Made by a program: the position numbers and the translations under genes. A DNA stretch of 64,000 nucleotides from Tardiphaga sp051811025. Lineage in GTDB: Bacteria > Pseudomonadota > Alphaproteobacteria > Rhizobiales > Xanthobacteraceae. The notes beneath the pieces were generated by a model. It ran no database searches. It saw nothing but the letters and a program-made list of their open reading frames with translations, and was not told the origin of the DNA. The stretch spans positions 3,534,001 to 3,598,000 of the forward strand of contig NZ_JBPWQE010000001.1 of NCBI RefSeq assembly GCF_051811025.1, given 5' to 3'. The first letter of the stretch is position 1. Every line of letters begins with the position of its first letter. Below, piece after piece: positions 17,690 through 25,207 of this stretch.

Positions 17690-18763
17690 ATGGCCAGCCC
17701 CTCCCTCATCCCGGCCGGCGACTTCCGCACCAGCTATGCGGTCGACACCACAATCTTTCCGACCACCACCAGCCGCAACGCGGCGATCCTCGGCGTGGTG
17801 CTGATCTGCTTCGCGCCGCAACTGCTCAGCGAGTACTGGCTCAGCCAGCTGATCATGATCGGCATCTACGGCATCGCGGCGCTGGGGCTCAACATCCTGG
17901 TCGGCTTTACCGGCCAGATTTCCATCGGCCACGCCGCGTTTTTCCTGTTCGGCGCTTTCACCTCGGCCTATATCTCCAACAACTATCCGATCCCGGTGTT
18001 TTTCTCGATTCCCATCGCCGGCGTGGTAACGGCCATCGTGGGACTCATTTTCGGCCTGCCGGCGGCGCGGTTGAAGGGGCTGTACCTCGTTATCGCCACG
18101 CTGGCCGCGCAATACATTCTGCTCGACTTCTTCTCCCGCGCCGACTGGTTCAGCGGCGGCTCGGTGCCGGCGACGGCCAAAGCGTTCTCGATCTTCGACC
18201 ATACGCTGCGCGGCGACCGGCAGTATTTCTATGTGGTGCTGGCCTATGTGGTGGCGAGCTATCTGCTGGTTACCAACCTGATGCGCTCGCGCGACGGCCG
18301 CGCGCTGGTGGCTGTGCGTGATCACTATCTCTCGGCCGAGATCATGGGCATCAATCTCACCAAATATCGCACGCTGTCCTTCGGCCTCGCGGCGTTCTTC
18401 GCCGGCATCGCCGGCGCGCTGTACGCGCATAACCAGCTCGTGGTCTCCAACGAGGGTTTCGGCATCGAGCGCTCGATCCTGTTCCTGGCAATGGTCATCA
18501 TCGGCGGTACCGGCTCGATCATGGGCACGCTGATGGGCACGGCCTTCGTGGTGCTGGTGCCGGAAGCGATGGAATGGATCAGCATGGAGCTGAAGGGCGG
18601 CGTCATCGACAAGGCGCTGGCGCTCAACAACAATCTCACCTTCCTGCGCGAGATTGCCATCGGCCTCATCATCATCGCGTTTCTGGTGTTCGAACCCGAC
18701 GGACTCGCGCATCGCTGGCGGCAGATCAAGACCTACTGGAAACTCTACCCGTTCTCGCATTGA
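17690..18763 (+). CDS. LivM-type inner-membrane permease, 357 aa
   Basis: This is the second membrane subunit of the second importer. The marker motif G-L-N-I-L-V-G-F-T-G-Q-I-S-I-G-H-A lies near residues 65-80 and a G-G-T-G-S-I-M-G-T segment lies near 265. Length is typical. The N-terminal 35 residues are a cytoplasmic lead. Its stop codon is buried in a 9-bp hairpin (18748-18770), which separates it from the binding-protein gene that follows. Confidence 0.92.
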   Translation: MASPSLIPAGDFRTSYAVDTTIFPTTTSRNAAILGVVLICFAPQLLSEYWLSQLIMIGIYGIAALGLNILVGFTGQISIGHAAFFLFGAFTSAYISNNYPIPVFFSIPIAGVVTAIVGLIFGLPAARLKGLYLVIATLAAQYILLDFFSRADWFSGGSVPATAKAFSIFDHTLRGDRQYFYVVLAYVVASYLLVTNLMRSRDGRALVAVRDHYLSAEIMGINLTKYRTLSFGLAAFFAGIAGALYAHNQLVVSNEGFGIERSILFLAMVIIGGTGSIMGTLMGTAFVVLVPEAMEWISMELKGGVIDKALALNNNLTFLREIAIGLIIIAFLVFEPDGLAHRWRQIKTYWKLYPFSH

Positions 18764-18770
18764 GAACGGG
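18748..18770 (+). terminator. Hairpin spanning the livM-type stop codon
   Basis: CCCGTTCTC (18748-18756) and GAGAACGGG (18762-18770) form a perfect 9-bp stem with loop GCATT; the TGA stop (18761-18763) sits at the 3' base of the loop. No T-run follows. It could be a leaky terminator or an RNA-processing or stabilising element in front of the binding-protein gene. Confidence 0.45.
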
Positions 18771-18818
18771 ACGGACTAGACGAAACGACAAAATATAAAA
18801 TCCAACGGGAGAATGCTC

Positions 18819-20099
18819 ATGACGATGAAATCATTTCTAACGTCCGCGTCCATTGCCCTTCTGATCGCGGGTGCGTCCGCCAGTGCGCAGGCGCAGATCG
18901 CCGTCGGCCACCTCGCCGATTATTCCGGCGGCACCTCCGACGTCGGTACGCCCTACGGCCAGGGCGTGGTCGATACCTATGCCTGGATCAACAAGAATGG
19001 CGGCGTCGGCGGCAAGCAGGTCAATCTCGATAGCAACGACTATGGCTATCAGGTGCCGCGCGCCATAGCCCTGTACAAGAAGTGGTCGGGCGCCGACAAG
19101 GTCGCGGCGATCATGGGCTGGGGCACGGCAGATACCGAGGCGCTCACCGGCTTCCTCGCACAGGACAAGATCCCGGATATCTCGGGCTCCTACTCGGCCG
19201 CGCTGACCGACCCGACCGGTGCCGGCGGCAAGGCGAAGCCCGCGCCGTATAATTTCTTCTACGGCCCGTCCTATTCGGACGCACTACGCGCCGAACTGAC
19301 CTGGGCAGCGGAGGACTGGAAGTCCAAGGGCAAGTCGGGCAAGCCGAAATATGTCCATATGGGCGCCAATCATCCCTACCCCAACGCGCCTAAAGCGGCT
19401 GGTGAAGCGCTCGCCGCCGAACTCGGCTTTGACGTGTTGCCGCCACTGGTCTTCGCACTCGCGCCCGGTGACTACAGCGCACAGTGCCTGAGCCTGAAGA
19501 GCGCCGGCGCGAACTATGCTTATCTCGGCAACACCGCAGCTTCCAACATCTCGGTGATGAAGGCCTGCAAGGCTGCCGGCGTCGACGTGCAGTTCATGAG
19601 CAATGTATGGGGCATGGATGAAAACGCCGCAAAGGCCGCAGGCGATGCTGCTGACGGCGTGATCTTCCCGCTGCGCACGGCGGTGAGCTGGGGCGGCAAC
19701 GCGCCCGGCATGAAGACGGTGCAGGAGATTTCCAAGATCTCCGATCCGTCTGGCAAGATCTATCGCCCGGTGCACTACATCGCGGCGGTCTGCACCTCGC
19801 TCTACATGAAGGAAGCGCTGGACTGGGCCGCGAAGAACGGCGGCGCCACCGGCGAGAACGTCGCCAAGGGCTTCTATCAGAAGAAGGACTGGGTACCGGC
19901 CGGCATGGAGGGCGTCTGCAATCCCTCGACCTGGACCGACAAGGATCACCGCCCGACCACCAAGGTCGATCTGTATCGCTCGAAGGTCTCCGGCGCGACC
20001 GATGGCGATCTGAACGATCTGATGGCCAAGGGCACGATCAAGCTCGAGAAGGTGAAGACAGTCGAGCTGCCGCGCAAGCCGGAATGGCATGGGTGGTAG
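18819..20099 (+). CDS. Branched-chain-type ABC transporter substrate-binding protein, 426 aa
   Basis: This is the periplasmic receptor of the second importer. A signal peptide of about 26 residues ends A-Q-A-Q; the mature protein begins I-A-V-G-H-L-A-D-Y-S-G-G, followed by Y-A-W-I-N-K-N-G-G-V-G-G. Four cysteines are spread over the mature chain (for example A-Q-C-L, K-A-C-K, A-V-C-T, G-V-C-N) and may form disulfides. ATG 18819 was chosen over ATG 18813 because GGGAGA is eight bases from it and only two from the other. Such long LivK homologues often bind aromatic or hydroxy acids, but the ligand is unknown. A palindromic repeat follows the stop. Confidence 0.9.
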   Translation: MTMKSFLTSASIALLIAGASASAQAQIAVGHLADYSGGTSDVGTPYGQGVVDTYAWINKNGGVGGKQVNLDSNDYGYQVPRAIALYKKWSGADKVAAIMGWGTADTEALTGFLAQDKIPDISGSYSAALTDPTGAGGKAKPAPYNFFYGPSYSDALRAELTWAAEDWKSKGKSGKPKYVHMGANHPYPNAPKAAGEALAAELGFDVLPPLVFALAPGDYSAQCLSLKSAGANYAYLGNTAASNISVMKACKAAGVDVQFMSNVWGMDENAAKAAGDAADGVIFPLRTAVSWGGNAPGMKTVQEISKISDPSGKIYRPVHYIAAVCTSLYMKEALDWAAKNGGATGENVAKGFYQKKDWVPAGMEGVCNPSTWTDKDHRPTTKVDLYRSKVSGATDGDLNDLMAKGTIKLEKVKTVELPRKPEWHGW

Positions 20100-20105
20100 T
20101 TCTCG

Positions 20106-20281
20106 CTTCTCCCCGCCCGGCGAAGCGGAGCTTCGCTAGGCGGGGAGAAGGTGGCGCGGACGTAGTCCGCGTCGGATGAGGGGGAGCCTCAGCAGGCTCT
20201 GAGCTAATGTCGAATCCCCCTCACCCGCCCCGGCTTCGCAGCGCTACGCCGGGTCGACCTCTCCACGCAGGCGGGGAGAGG
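20106..20281. repeat. Palindromic intergenic repeat (copy B of three)
   Basis: Outer ends CTTCTCCCCGCC (20106-20117) and GGCGGGGAGAGG (20270-20281) are inverted with one mismatch. The left half contains its own stem (TTCTCCCCGCC with GGCGGGGAGAA at 20139-20149). The segment ggtggcgcggacgtagtccg closely matches the reverse complement of the right half of copy A. It fills the gap between the binding-protein gene and the LivF-type gene. Confidence 0.85.
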
Positions 20282-20312
20282 TTAGCACCAGCCGATCTCA
20301 GGAGCGTCATTG

Positions 20313-21152
20313 ATGCAGACAGCTATCGACACCAGCGCGCAAGTTTCAACAGCGCCCGCCACCGCCCCCCTGCTCGACATCCGTAATATCGAGGTCGTCT
20401 ATGACGACGTGATCCTCGTGCTGCGCGGGTTGAGCATGGAGGTGCCGAAGGGCGCGATTGTCGCGCTGCTCGGCGCCAATGGTGCGGGCAAGTCCACGAC
20501 GTTGAAGGCGATCTCCGGCCTTCTGAAAACCGAAGACGGCGAAGTCACGCGCGGCGAGATCCTGTTCGATGGCGCGCGCATCGACGGCATCGATCCCGAC
20601 AAGATCGTCCGCCGCGGCATCTTCCAGGTGATGGAAGGCCGCCGCATCGTCTCCGATATGACGTCGCTGGAGAACCTGCGGCTCGGCGCCTTCACGCGCA
20701 GGGACAACGAGGTCTCCACCGACATCGAGATGGTCTACGACTACTTCCCGCGCCTGAAGGAGCGCACCGGCCTCGCCGGCTATCTCTCCGGCGGCGAGCA
20801 GCAGATGCTGGCGATCGGGCGAGCGCTGATGGCGCGGCCGAAGATGATCCTGATGGACGAACCCTCCATGGGCCTGTCGCCACTGCTGGTGAAGGAGGTG
20901 TTCGCCATCATCAAGAAGATCAACCGCGATCTCGGCGTCACCATTCTGCTGGTCGAGCAGAACGCGCGTGCCGCGCTGTCGGTGGCAAGTCACGGCTACA
21001 TCATGGAACAGGGTAAGGTGGTGCTCGACGGTAGTGCCGACGAATTACGCGACAACGAGGACGTGAAGGAGTTTTATCTCGGCGGCGCCGGCGACCAGCG
21101 CAAGAGCTTCAAGAATCTGAAGAGCTTCAAGCGACGCAAGCGATGGCTTTAG
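20313..21152 (+). CDS. LivF-type ABC transporter ATP-binding protein, 279 aa
   Basis: This is the second ATPase of the second importer. Walker A is canonical (G-A-N-G-A-G-K-S-T), unlike the Arg variant in the first set; the signature L-S-G-G-E-Q-Q, Walker B I-L-M-D-E-P and V-E-Q-N switch are present. The protein is longer than usual LivF at both ends: about 20 extra N-terminal residues and a strongly basic C-terminal tail (K-S-F-K-R-R-K-R-W-L). ATG 20313 follows an AGGAG motif; TTG 20310 is possible. Its stop overlaps the convergent VTT-protein stop by four bases. Confidence 0.9.
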   Translation: MQTAIDTSAQVSTAPATAPLLDIRNIEVVYDDVILVLRGLSMEVPKGAIVALLGANGAGKSTTLKAISGLLKTEDGEVTRGEILFDGARIDGIDPDKIVRRGIFQVMEGRRIVSDMTSLENLRLGAFTRRDNEVSTDIEMVYDYFPRLKERTGLAGYLSGGEQQMLAIGRALMARPKMILMDEPSMGLSPLLVKEVFAIIKKINRDLGVTILLVEQNARAALSVASHGYIMEQGKVVLDGSADELRDNEDVKEFYLGGAGDQRKSFKNLKSFKRRKRWL

Positions 21153-21775
21153 CTGCTGGCAGCCTCTGCCGTCATGACGCCGGTCTTGCACGCAAGGATC
21201 GCGCGAATGCGGCGCGACACCAGCAACAGGATGACGAGCACAATGACCAGGGCCATGGCAATCAGCACACGGTTGAGCGGCACTGGTCCATCATCGAGCA
21301 ACAACGCCCGTCCGGACGCACCGAGATACACGTAAAGCACGATCTGCGGCAGCGTGAACACGAAAGTGACGAGGGCGAACGGGAGCAGTCCGATATTTGT
21401 CAAACCGAACAGATAATTTTGCACCGAATTGGGCAATGGTCCGCCGAACCGCATCAGTGCGACGATGCGCCAGCCTTCGTCATCGACGGCCTGGGCAATG
21501 AGGCGCCAGGCCGCGCGTTTTTCGGTCTGCCGTTCCACCCAGCCGCGCAGAACGGAGCGCGCCAGCATGAAGGCCAGAACGGATGCAGCCGCGGCGACTG
21601 GAACAATGACAACGAGAGAGCGCAAGCCGAAGGCAGCACCAGCGCCGAGCACGATGAAGGTTCGCGGGACCGGCAAAAACGAAGAGGCAACCACCAATGC
21701 GGCCAGCACAACGGCAGCAGGAAGATCGAGTTGGCCGAAGCTTTCGAGCCATTGGACGATACGTTCTGACGACAT
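21149..21775 (-). CDS. VTT-domain (TVP38/TMEM64, DedA-like) membrane protein, 208 aa
   Basis: This is an inner-membrane protein of the SNARE-associated/VTT superfamily. It has about five hydrophobic segments and the family core: V-L-G-A-G-A-A-F-G near residue 43, then R-F-G-G-P-L-P-N-S-V-Q-N-Y-L-F-G-L-T near 108-125, the re-entrant proline-containing loop. Members are linked to lipid scrambling, including polyprenyl-phosphate recycling, in other bacteria. The exact activity here is unknown. It is convergent with, and overlaps, the LivF-type gene. Confidence 0.85.
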   Translation of the reverse strand: MSSERIVQWLESFGQLDLPAAVVLAALVVASSFLPVPRTFIVLGAGAAFGLRSLVVIVPVAAAASVLAFMLARSVLRGWVERQTEKRAAWRLIAQAVDDEGWRIVALMRFGGPLPNSVQNYLFGLTNIGLLPFALVTFVFTLPQIVLYVYLGASGRALLLDDGPVPLNRVLIAMALVIVLVILLLVSRRIRAILACKTGVMTAEAASS

Positions 21776-21848
21776 GATTTCCCACTAGCACGGCGCGACA
21801 GGCTACCGGAATAATCGCGACGACGCCAAACCACCAGGATTCATCCAG

Positions 21849-23078
21849 ATGCGCCACTTCGACACACTCGAGAATTGCGATCCGTCGCAGCGCCAGGCCA
21901 ATCTGTTTTCGCGCCTGCCGGATGTGCTGCGCCACGCGATGCAGGCGCCCGCTTATGCGGAGCATCTCAAGGGCATCGATCCCGCTGCGATCGTCAGCCG
22001 CGCGGCACTGGCGCACCTGCCGGTGCTGCGCAAATCCGACCTGCCGGCCCTGCACAAGGCCAGCCCACCATTCGGCGGCTTCGTGTCAGGCGCGACCGGC
22101 TCGTTCGGCCGGTTGTTCACCTCGCCGGGGCCCATTTTCGAGCCGGAGTCAAAACAGGCTGATCCCTGGCGCGGCGCGCGGGCGCTCTATGCCGCAGGTT
22201 TCCGCGCGGGCGACGTGGTGCTGAATACTTTCAGCTATCACCTGACCCCCGGCGGCTTCATCTTCGACGGCGCTGCGCGGGCGCTCGGCTGCGCCGTGAT
22301 CCCTGCGGGCCCGGGGAACACTGAACAACAACTCGAACTGATCGAGACCTATCGTCCATCCGCCTATAGCGGCACGCCGGATTTCCTGAAGATCCTGCTG
22401 GATGCCGGCAAGGCCGCCCAGCGCGACATGTCATCCATCAAGCGCGCCATGGTGTCCGGCGCGGCCTTCCCGCCATCGCTGCAGGCCGAGATCGCATCGC
22501 GCGGTGTCGAGGCCTATCAGGCCTTCGCCACCGCCGATCTGGGCTTCATCGCCTATGAGAGCCCGGCCCGGGACGGCCTGATCGTCAATGAGGACCTCAT
22601 CCTGGAAATCGTGACCCCTGGGACCGGCGCGCCTGTGACCGAGGGCGATGTCGGCGAGATCGTGGTGACGTCGCTGGATCCGCACCACCCGTGGATCCGG
22701 CTGGCACTGGGCGACCTGACCGCCGCCCTGCCCGGCGCCAGCGCCTGCGGCCGGAGCAATATGCGCATCCGGGGCTGGATGGGCCGTGCCGATCAGGCCA
22801 CCAAGGTCAAGGGCATGTTCGTGCGACCCGAACAGGTCGCCGAAATCGGCAAGCGGCACCCGGAACTCGGACGGCTACGGCTGGTGGTGTCCCGAGACGG
22901 TGAGAATGACGCCATGGTGCTGAAGGCCGAAGTGGGAGCCCAGGACAAGCCCGGCCTGCAGGAGGCCGTCACAGCCACCCTCAGGGCCGTCAGCAAGCTC
23001 GGTGGGGCCGTGGAGCTGATGGCGCCGGCCTCGCTGCCCAATGACGGCAAGATCATCGCGGACGAGCGCGGGAACTGA
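21849..23078 (+). CDS. Phenylacetate-CoA-ligase-like (PaaK family) AMP-binding enzyme, 409 aa
   Basis: The chain has the PaaK-type short ANL fold: an N-terminal helical lead (R-Q-A-N-L-F-S-R-L-P), the phosphate loop near residues 78-90 (F-V-S-G-A-T-G-S-F-G-R), a T-A-D-L-G motif where PaaK has the T/E site, and the C-terminal R-I-R-G-W-M-G-R-A-D-Q-A-T-K-V-K-G-M-F hinge with the catalytic Lys. The phosphate loop is poorer in Ser/Thr than in PaaK, so activity needs testing. It would form an aryl-CoA or acyl-CoA. The 73 bases upstream separate it from the divergent VTT gene. It fits the acid-uptake theme of the neighbouring operons. Confidence 0.82.
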   Translation: MRHFDTLENCDPSQRQANLFSRLPDVLRHAMQAPAYAEHLKGIDPAAIVSRAALAHLPVLRKSDLPALHKASPPFGGFVSGATGSFGRLFTSPGPIFEPESKQADPWRGARALYAAGFRAGDVVLNTFSYHLTPGGFIFDGAARALGCAVIPAGPGNTEQQLELIETYRPSAYSGTPDFLKILLDAGKAAQRDMSSIKRAMVSGAAFPPSLQAEIASRGVEAYQAFATADLGFIAYESPARDGLIVNEDLILEIVTPGTGAPVTEGDVGEIVVTSLDPHHPWIRLALGDLTAALPGASACGRSNMRIRGWMGRADQATKVKGMFVRPEQVAEIGKRHPELGRLRLVVSRDGENDAMVLKAEVGAQDKPGLQEAVTATLRAVSKLGGAVELMAPASLPNDGKIIADERGN

Positions 23079-23136
23079 CCGCGCAGGACTGCCGCGGCGC
23101 ATCATAAAAAGCCGGACTTCCCCGGGCGATCCTGCT

Positions 23137-23622
23137 ATGCAGCCGCCCAGATCGAGGATGCCTGCTGCCGTGAGACTGATTTTACCACAAATTGTCGAGA
23201 CCTGGCTGTCGCGCCCCACGGTGTCGAAGATCATCAGCTTCGGCGTGATTGGCCTCGGCAACACCCTCATCGATCTCGCCATCTTTACCCTCGCCTATCA
23301 GGTGCTGAAGCTGCCGCTGGTGCCCGCCAATGTCATAGCCTGGCTGGTGGCCGTATCGTGTTCCTACGTGATGAACACCATGATCACGTTCCGCGCCGAA
23401 TCCGGCCGCGTGCTGCGGCGGAAGGATTATCTCAGCTTTGTCGCCTCGGGTGTATTAGGCGTGATCGCGACCACCACCACGCTCGTGGTGCTGTCGCACT
23501 TCATGCCGGTCTACGCCGCCAAGCTTCTGGCCATTTTGGTCAGCTTCATCGTGAATTTCACGATGTCGCATTTCGTGGTGTTCCGGACCAAGCCGACGGA
23601 TCCGAACGAAGCCATCCGCTAG
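23137..23622 (+). CDS. GtrA-family membrane protein, 161 aa
   Basis: This is a small inner-membrane protein with four hydrophobic segments and the GtrA signature: an N-terminal F-G-V-I-G-L-G-N-T-L-I-D, a central V-S-C-S-Y-V-M-N-T-M-I-T-F and a C-terminal F-I-V-N-F-T-M-S-H-F-V-V-F. GtrA proteins are thought to flip or present polyprenyl-phosphate-linked sugars for glycan modification. ATG 23137 is chosen; ATG 23158, directly after GAGG, is possible. An upstream ATG would overlap the PaaK-like gene. A second GtrA protein lies at 29058. Confidence 0.85.
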   Translation: MQPPRSRMPAAVRLILPQIVETWLSRPTVSKIISFGVIGLGNTLIDLAIFTLAYQVLKLPLVPANVIAWLVAVSCSYVMNTMITFRAESGRVLRRKDYLSFVASGVLGVIATTTTLVVLSHFMPVYAAKLLAILVSFIVNFTMSHFVVFRTKPTDPNEAIR

Positions 23623-23635
23623 ATCGCACAGGCGG

Positions 23636-24793
23636 TCAGGCGCCGAGCACCCGTTCGGCTTCGGCGACCGCGCATAGAATATGATAGAAGGATGACGCCG
23701 GGATCGCATCGACCAGCGAGCATCCCTCACCGTCGAACTGATCGTACCAGCCGCCTTTGACGGGATGCTGCAGATAATACTTGTCCAGCCGCATCAGCGC
23801 CGCCCGTGCCTCGTCGGCCGCACCTTCGACGCCTGACTCCGCCTGCGCCACCCAGGCCTTGACGATCTCGGTCTGCGGCCAGCAGCGCCGTGTTGCCTTG
23901 ACGATATTGCCCAGGGCGTCGCCTTCGTCCACCAGACAGCCGGTGGCGTCGCGATAGCGCAGCGCGGATTCGAGCAACGCTGCACGCTGCTTGCCGGTCG
24001 GGCAGCCGGTGATGCGTTCGAAGCCCTTGAGCAGCCAGACCCATTCGGCCTGATGGCCGGGCTCGACGCTGACCGGTTCGATCCGCGACCAGTCCTGTTC
24101 GAAATACTCGCCGAGCACGCCCCTCTTCGCATCGAACAGATTCGACGAGAACAGACCGAACAGATCGCCGGCCCGCGCCTGAAATGCCTGATCATGAGTC
24201 GCGTCAAAGGCGGCGATGAAGGCCTCCAGCAGATGCATCTGCGGATTCTGCCGACGCGGCATCGAAGCCGGCACGCCTTCCACATAGCCTCCGTCGGGCG
24301 AGCGCAATTGCGTATCGATGAACTGCATCAATTCGTCGATTTCGGCGCGCACCTTTGCATCGCGATCCAGTTGATAGACCGTCGCCAGTGCCAGCAGGAC
24401 GAAAGCGTGGTCATAGGTGTCACGCAGCGGGTTCAGCACCGAACCATCGGGCGCGAGAATATGCACGAAGCCCGGCTTGCCATCCGGCGACTTAGCTTTG
24501 GCAAGCATGTAATCGAGACCCTTGCGCGCAATCTCGGCGCCCTGCGGATACCAGCCAAGCTGCGCAGCCTTGGCGAAACAGTAGATCTGGCGGGCCTGCA
24601 CGCGGACACGGCGAGGGGCCGCAAGATCCGGGGCGCCTGCCGAACTCAATCTCTCGACGAACCCACCCGATCGCGGGTCGCAGCCTTCTGCTGCCCAAAG
24701 AGAAAGCGCGTCCTCGATCATATGTAATTTTAGCGCCCGGACTATGTCGGTGAGGCCGGTTACCGGATTTGCTGCGTTGCCAGACTCGGCCAT
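23636..24793 (-). CDS. AGE-family sugar epimerase/isomerase, 385 aa
   Basis: The protein has the (alpha/alpha)6-barrel pattern of N-acylglucosamine 2-epimerase and YihS/mannose isomerase-like enzymes: R-V-x-V-Q-A-R-Q-I-Y-C-F near residue 62, T-Y-D-H-A-F-V-L-L-A near 125, H-L-L-E-A-F near 190, E-P-G-H-Q-A-E-W-V-W-L near 247, and W-P-Q-T-E near 310. These include the catalytic His pair of the family. Likely substrates are mannose, glucose or their phosphates; position beside glycan genes suggests nucleotide-sugar precursor supply. ATG 24793 gives the normal length; upstream in-frame sequence is not protein-like. It converges with the GtrA gene, 13 bases between stops. Confidence 0.85.
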   Translation of the reverse strand: MAESGNAANPVTGLTDIVRALKLHMIEDALSLWAAEGCDPRSGGFVERLSSAGAPDLAAPRRVRVQARQIYCFAKAAQLGWYPQGAEIARKGLDYMLAKAKSPDGKPGFVHILAPDGSVLNPLRDTYDHAFVLLALATVYQLDRDAKVRAEIDELMQFIDTQLRSPDGGYVEGVPASMPRRQNPQMHLLEAFIAAFDATHDQAFQARAGDLFGLFSSNLFDAKRGVLGEYFEQDWSRIEPVSVEPGHQAEWVWLLKGFERITGCPTGKQRAALLESALRYRDATGCLVDEGDALGNIVKATRRCWPQTEIVKAWVAQAESGVEGAADEARAALMRLDKYYLQHPVKGGWYDQFDGEGCSLVDAIPASSFYHILCAVAEAERVLGA

Positions 24794-25207
24794 TTCAGTC
24801 CTTGAGAATGATGCGGTGCCTGCAAGGCTCGGGGATCGTTCGCATGACCTCGCGGTCAAGCATTGACTAGCTGATTTATGGTTTAAGCATAGACCGTCCG
24901 CCAGCAGAGGCGAAGGCGGACCTTCAACGGGACGCCTACTCCCCTGATCGAGCAAGACGGAACCATCTATCTCAAAGTCCGCCTTTGAATCTATCTGCGT
25001 GAAATGCTTTTATGTTGTAGGCAACGGTCGCGCCCGGCTTGCACCGCCTTTAGATGCAAATACAACAAATAACAACTCCAGGTTGGATAATAACTCTACC
25101 GCAGATGGCTCAAAATGCGGTTTAGGTGTTTCCAGATAGTATCGTGTTTCAAAAAAGACTAATTGGAGGCAGCTAACCCGATTGCCAACTTTGGATACCA
25201 GTTTTTC
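24794..25207. other. AT-richer intergenic region before the plus-strand glycan genes
   Basis: About 410 bases without a supported gene. The part 24990-25180 is visibly richer in A and T than the flanks and is the likely promoter region for the plus-strand genes. Three copies of the heptamer GTCCGCC or its complement occur (24896, 24915, about 24977); the first two could pair as a hairpin. GGAGG at 25166-25170 is not well placed for the ATG chosen at 25208. Confidence 0.45.

Noticed and set aside
17543..18760. 405-codon minus-strand frame over the livM-type gene
   Set aside because: Antisense shadow, rich in His, Glu and Arg, lacking motifs; the sense strand encodes a clear permease.
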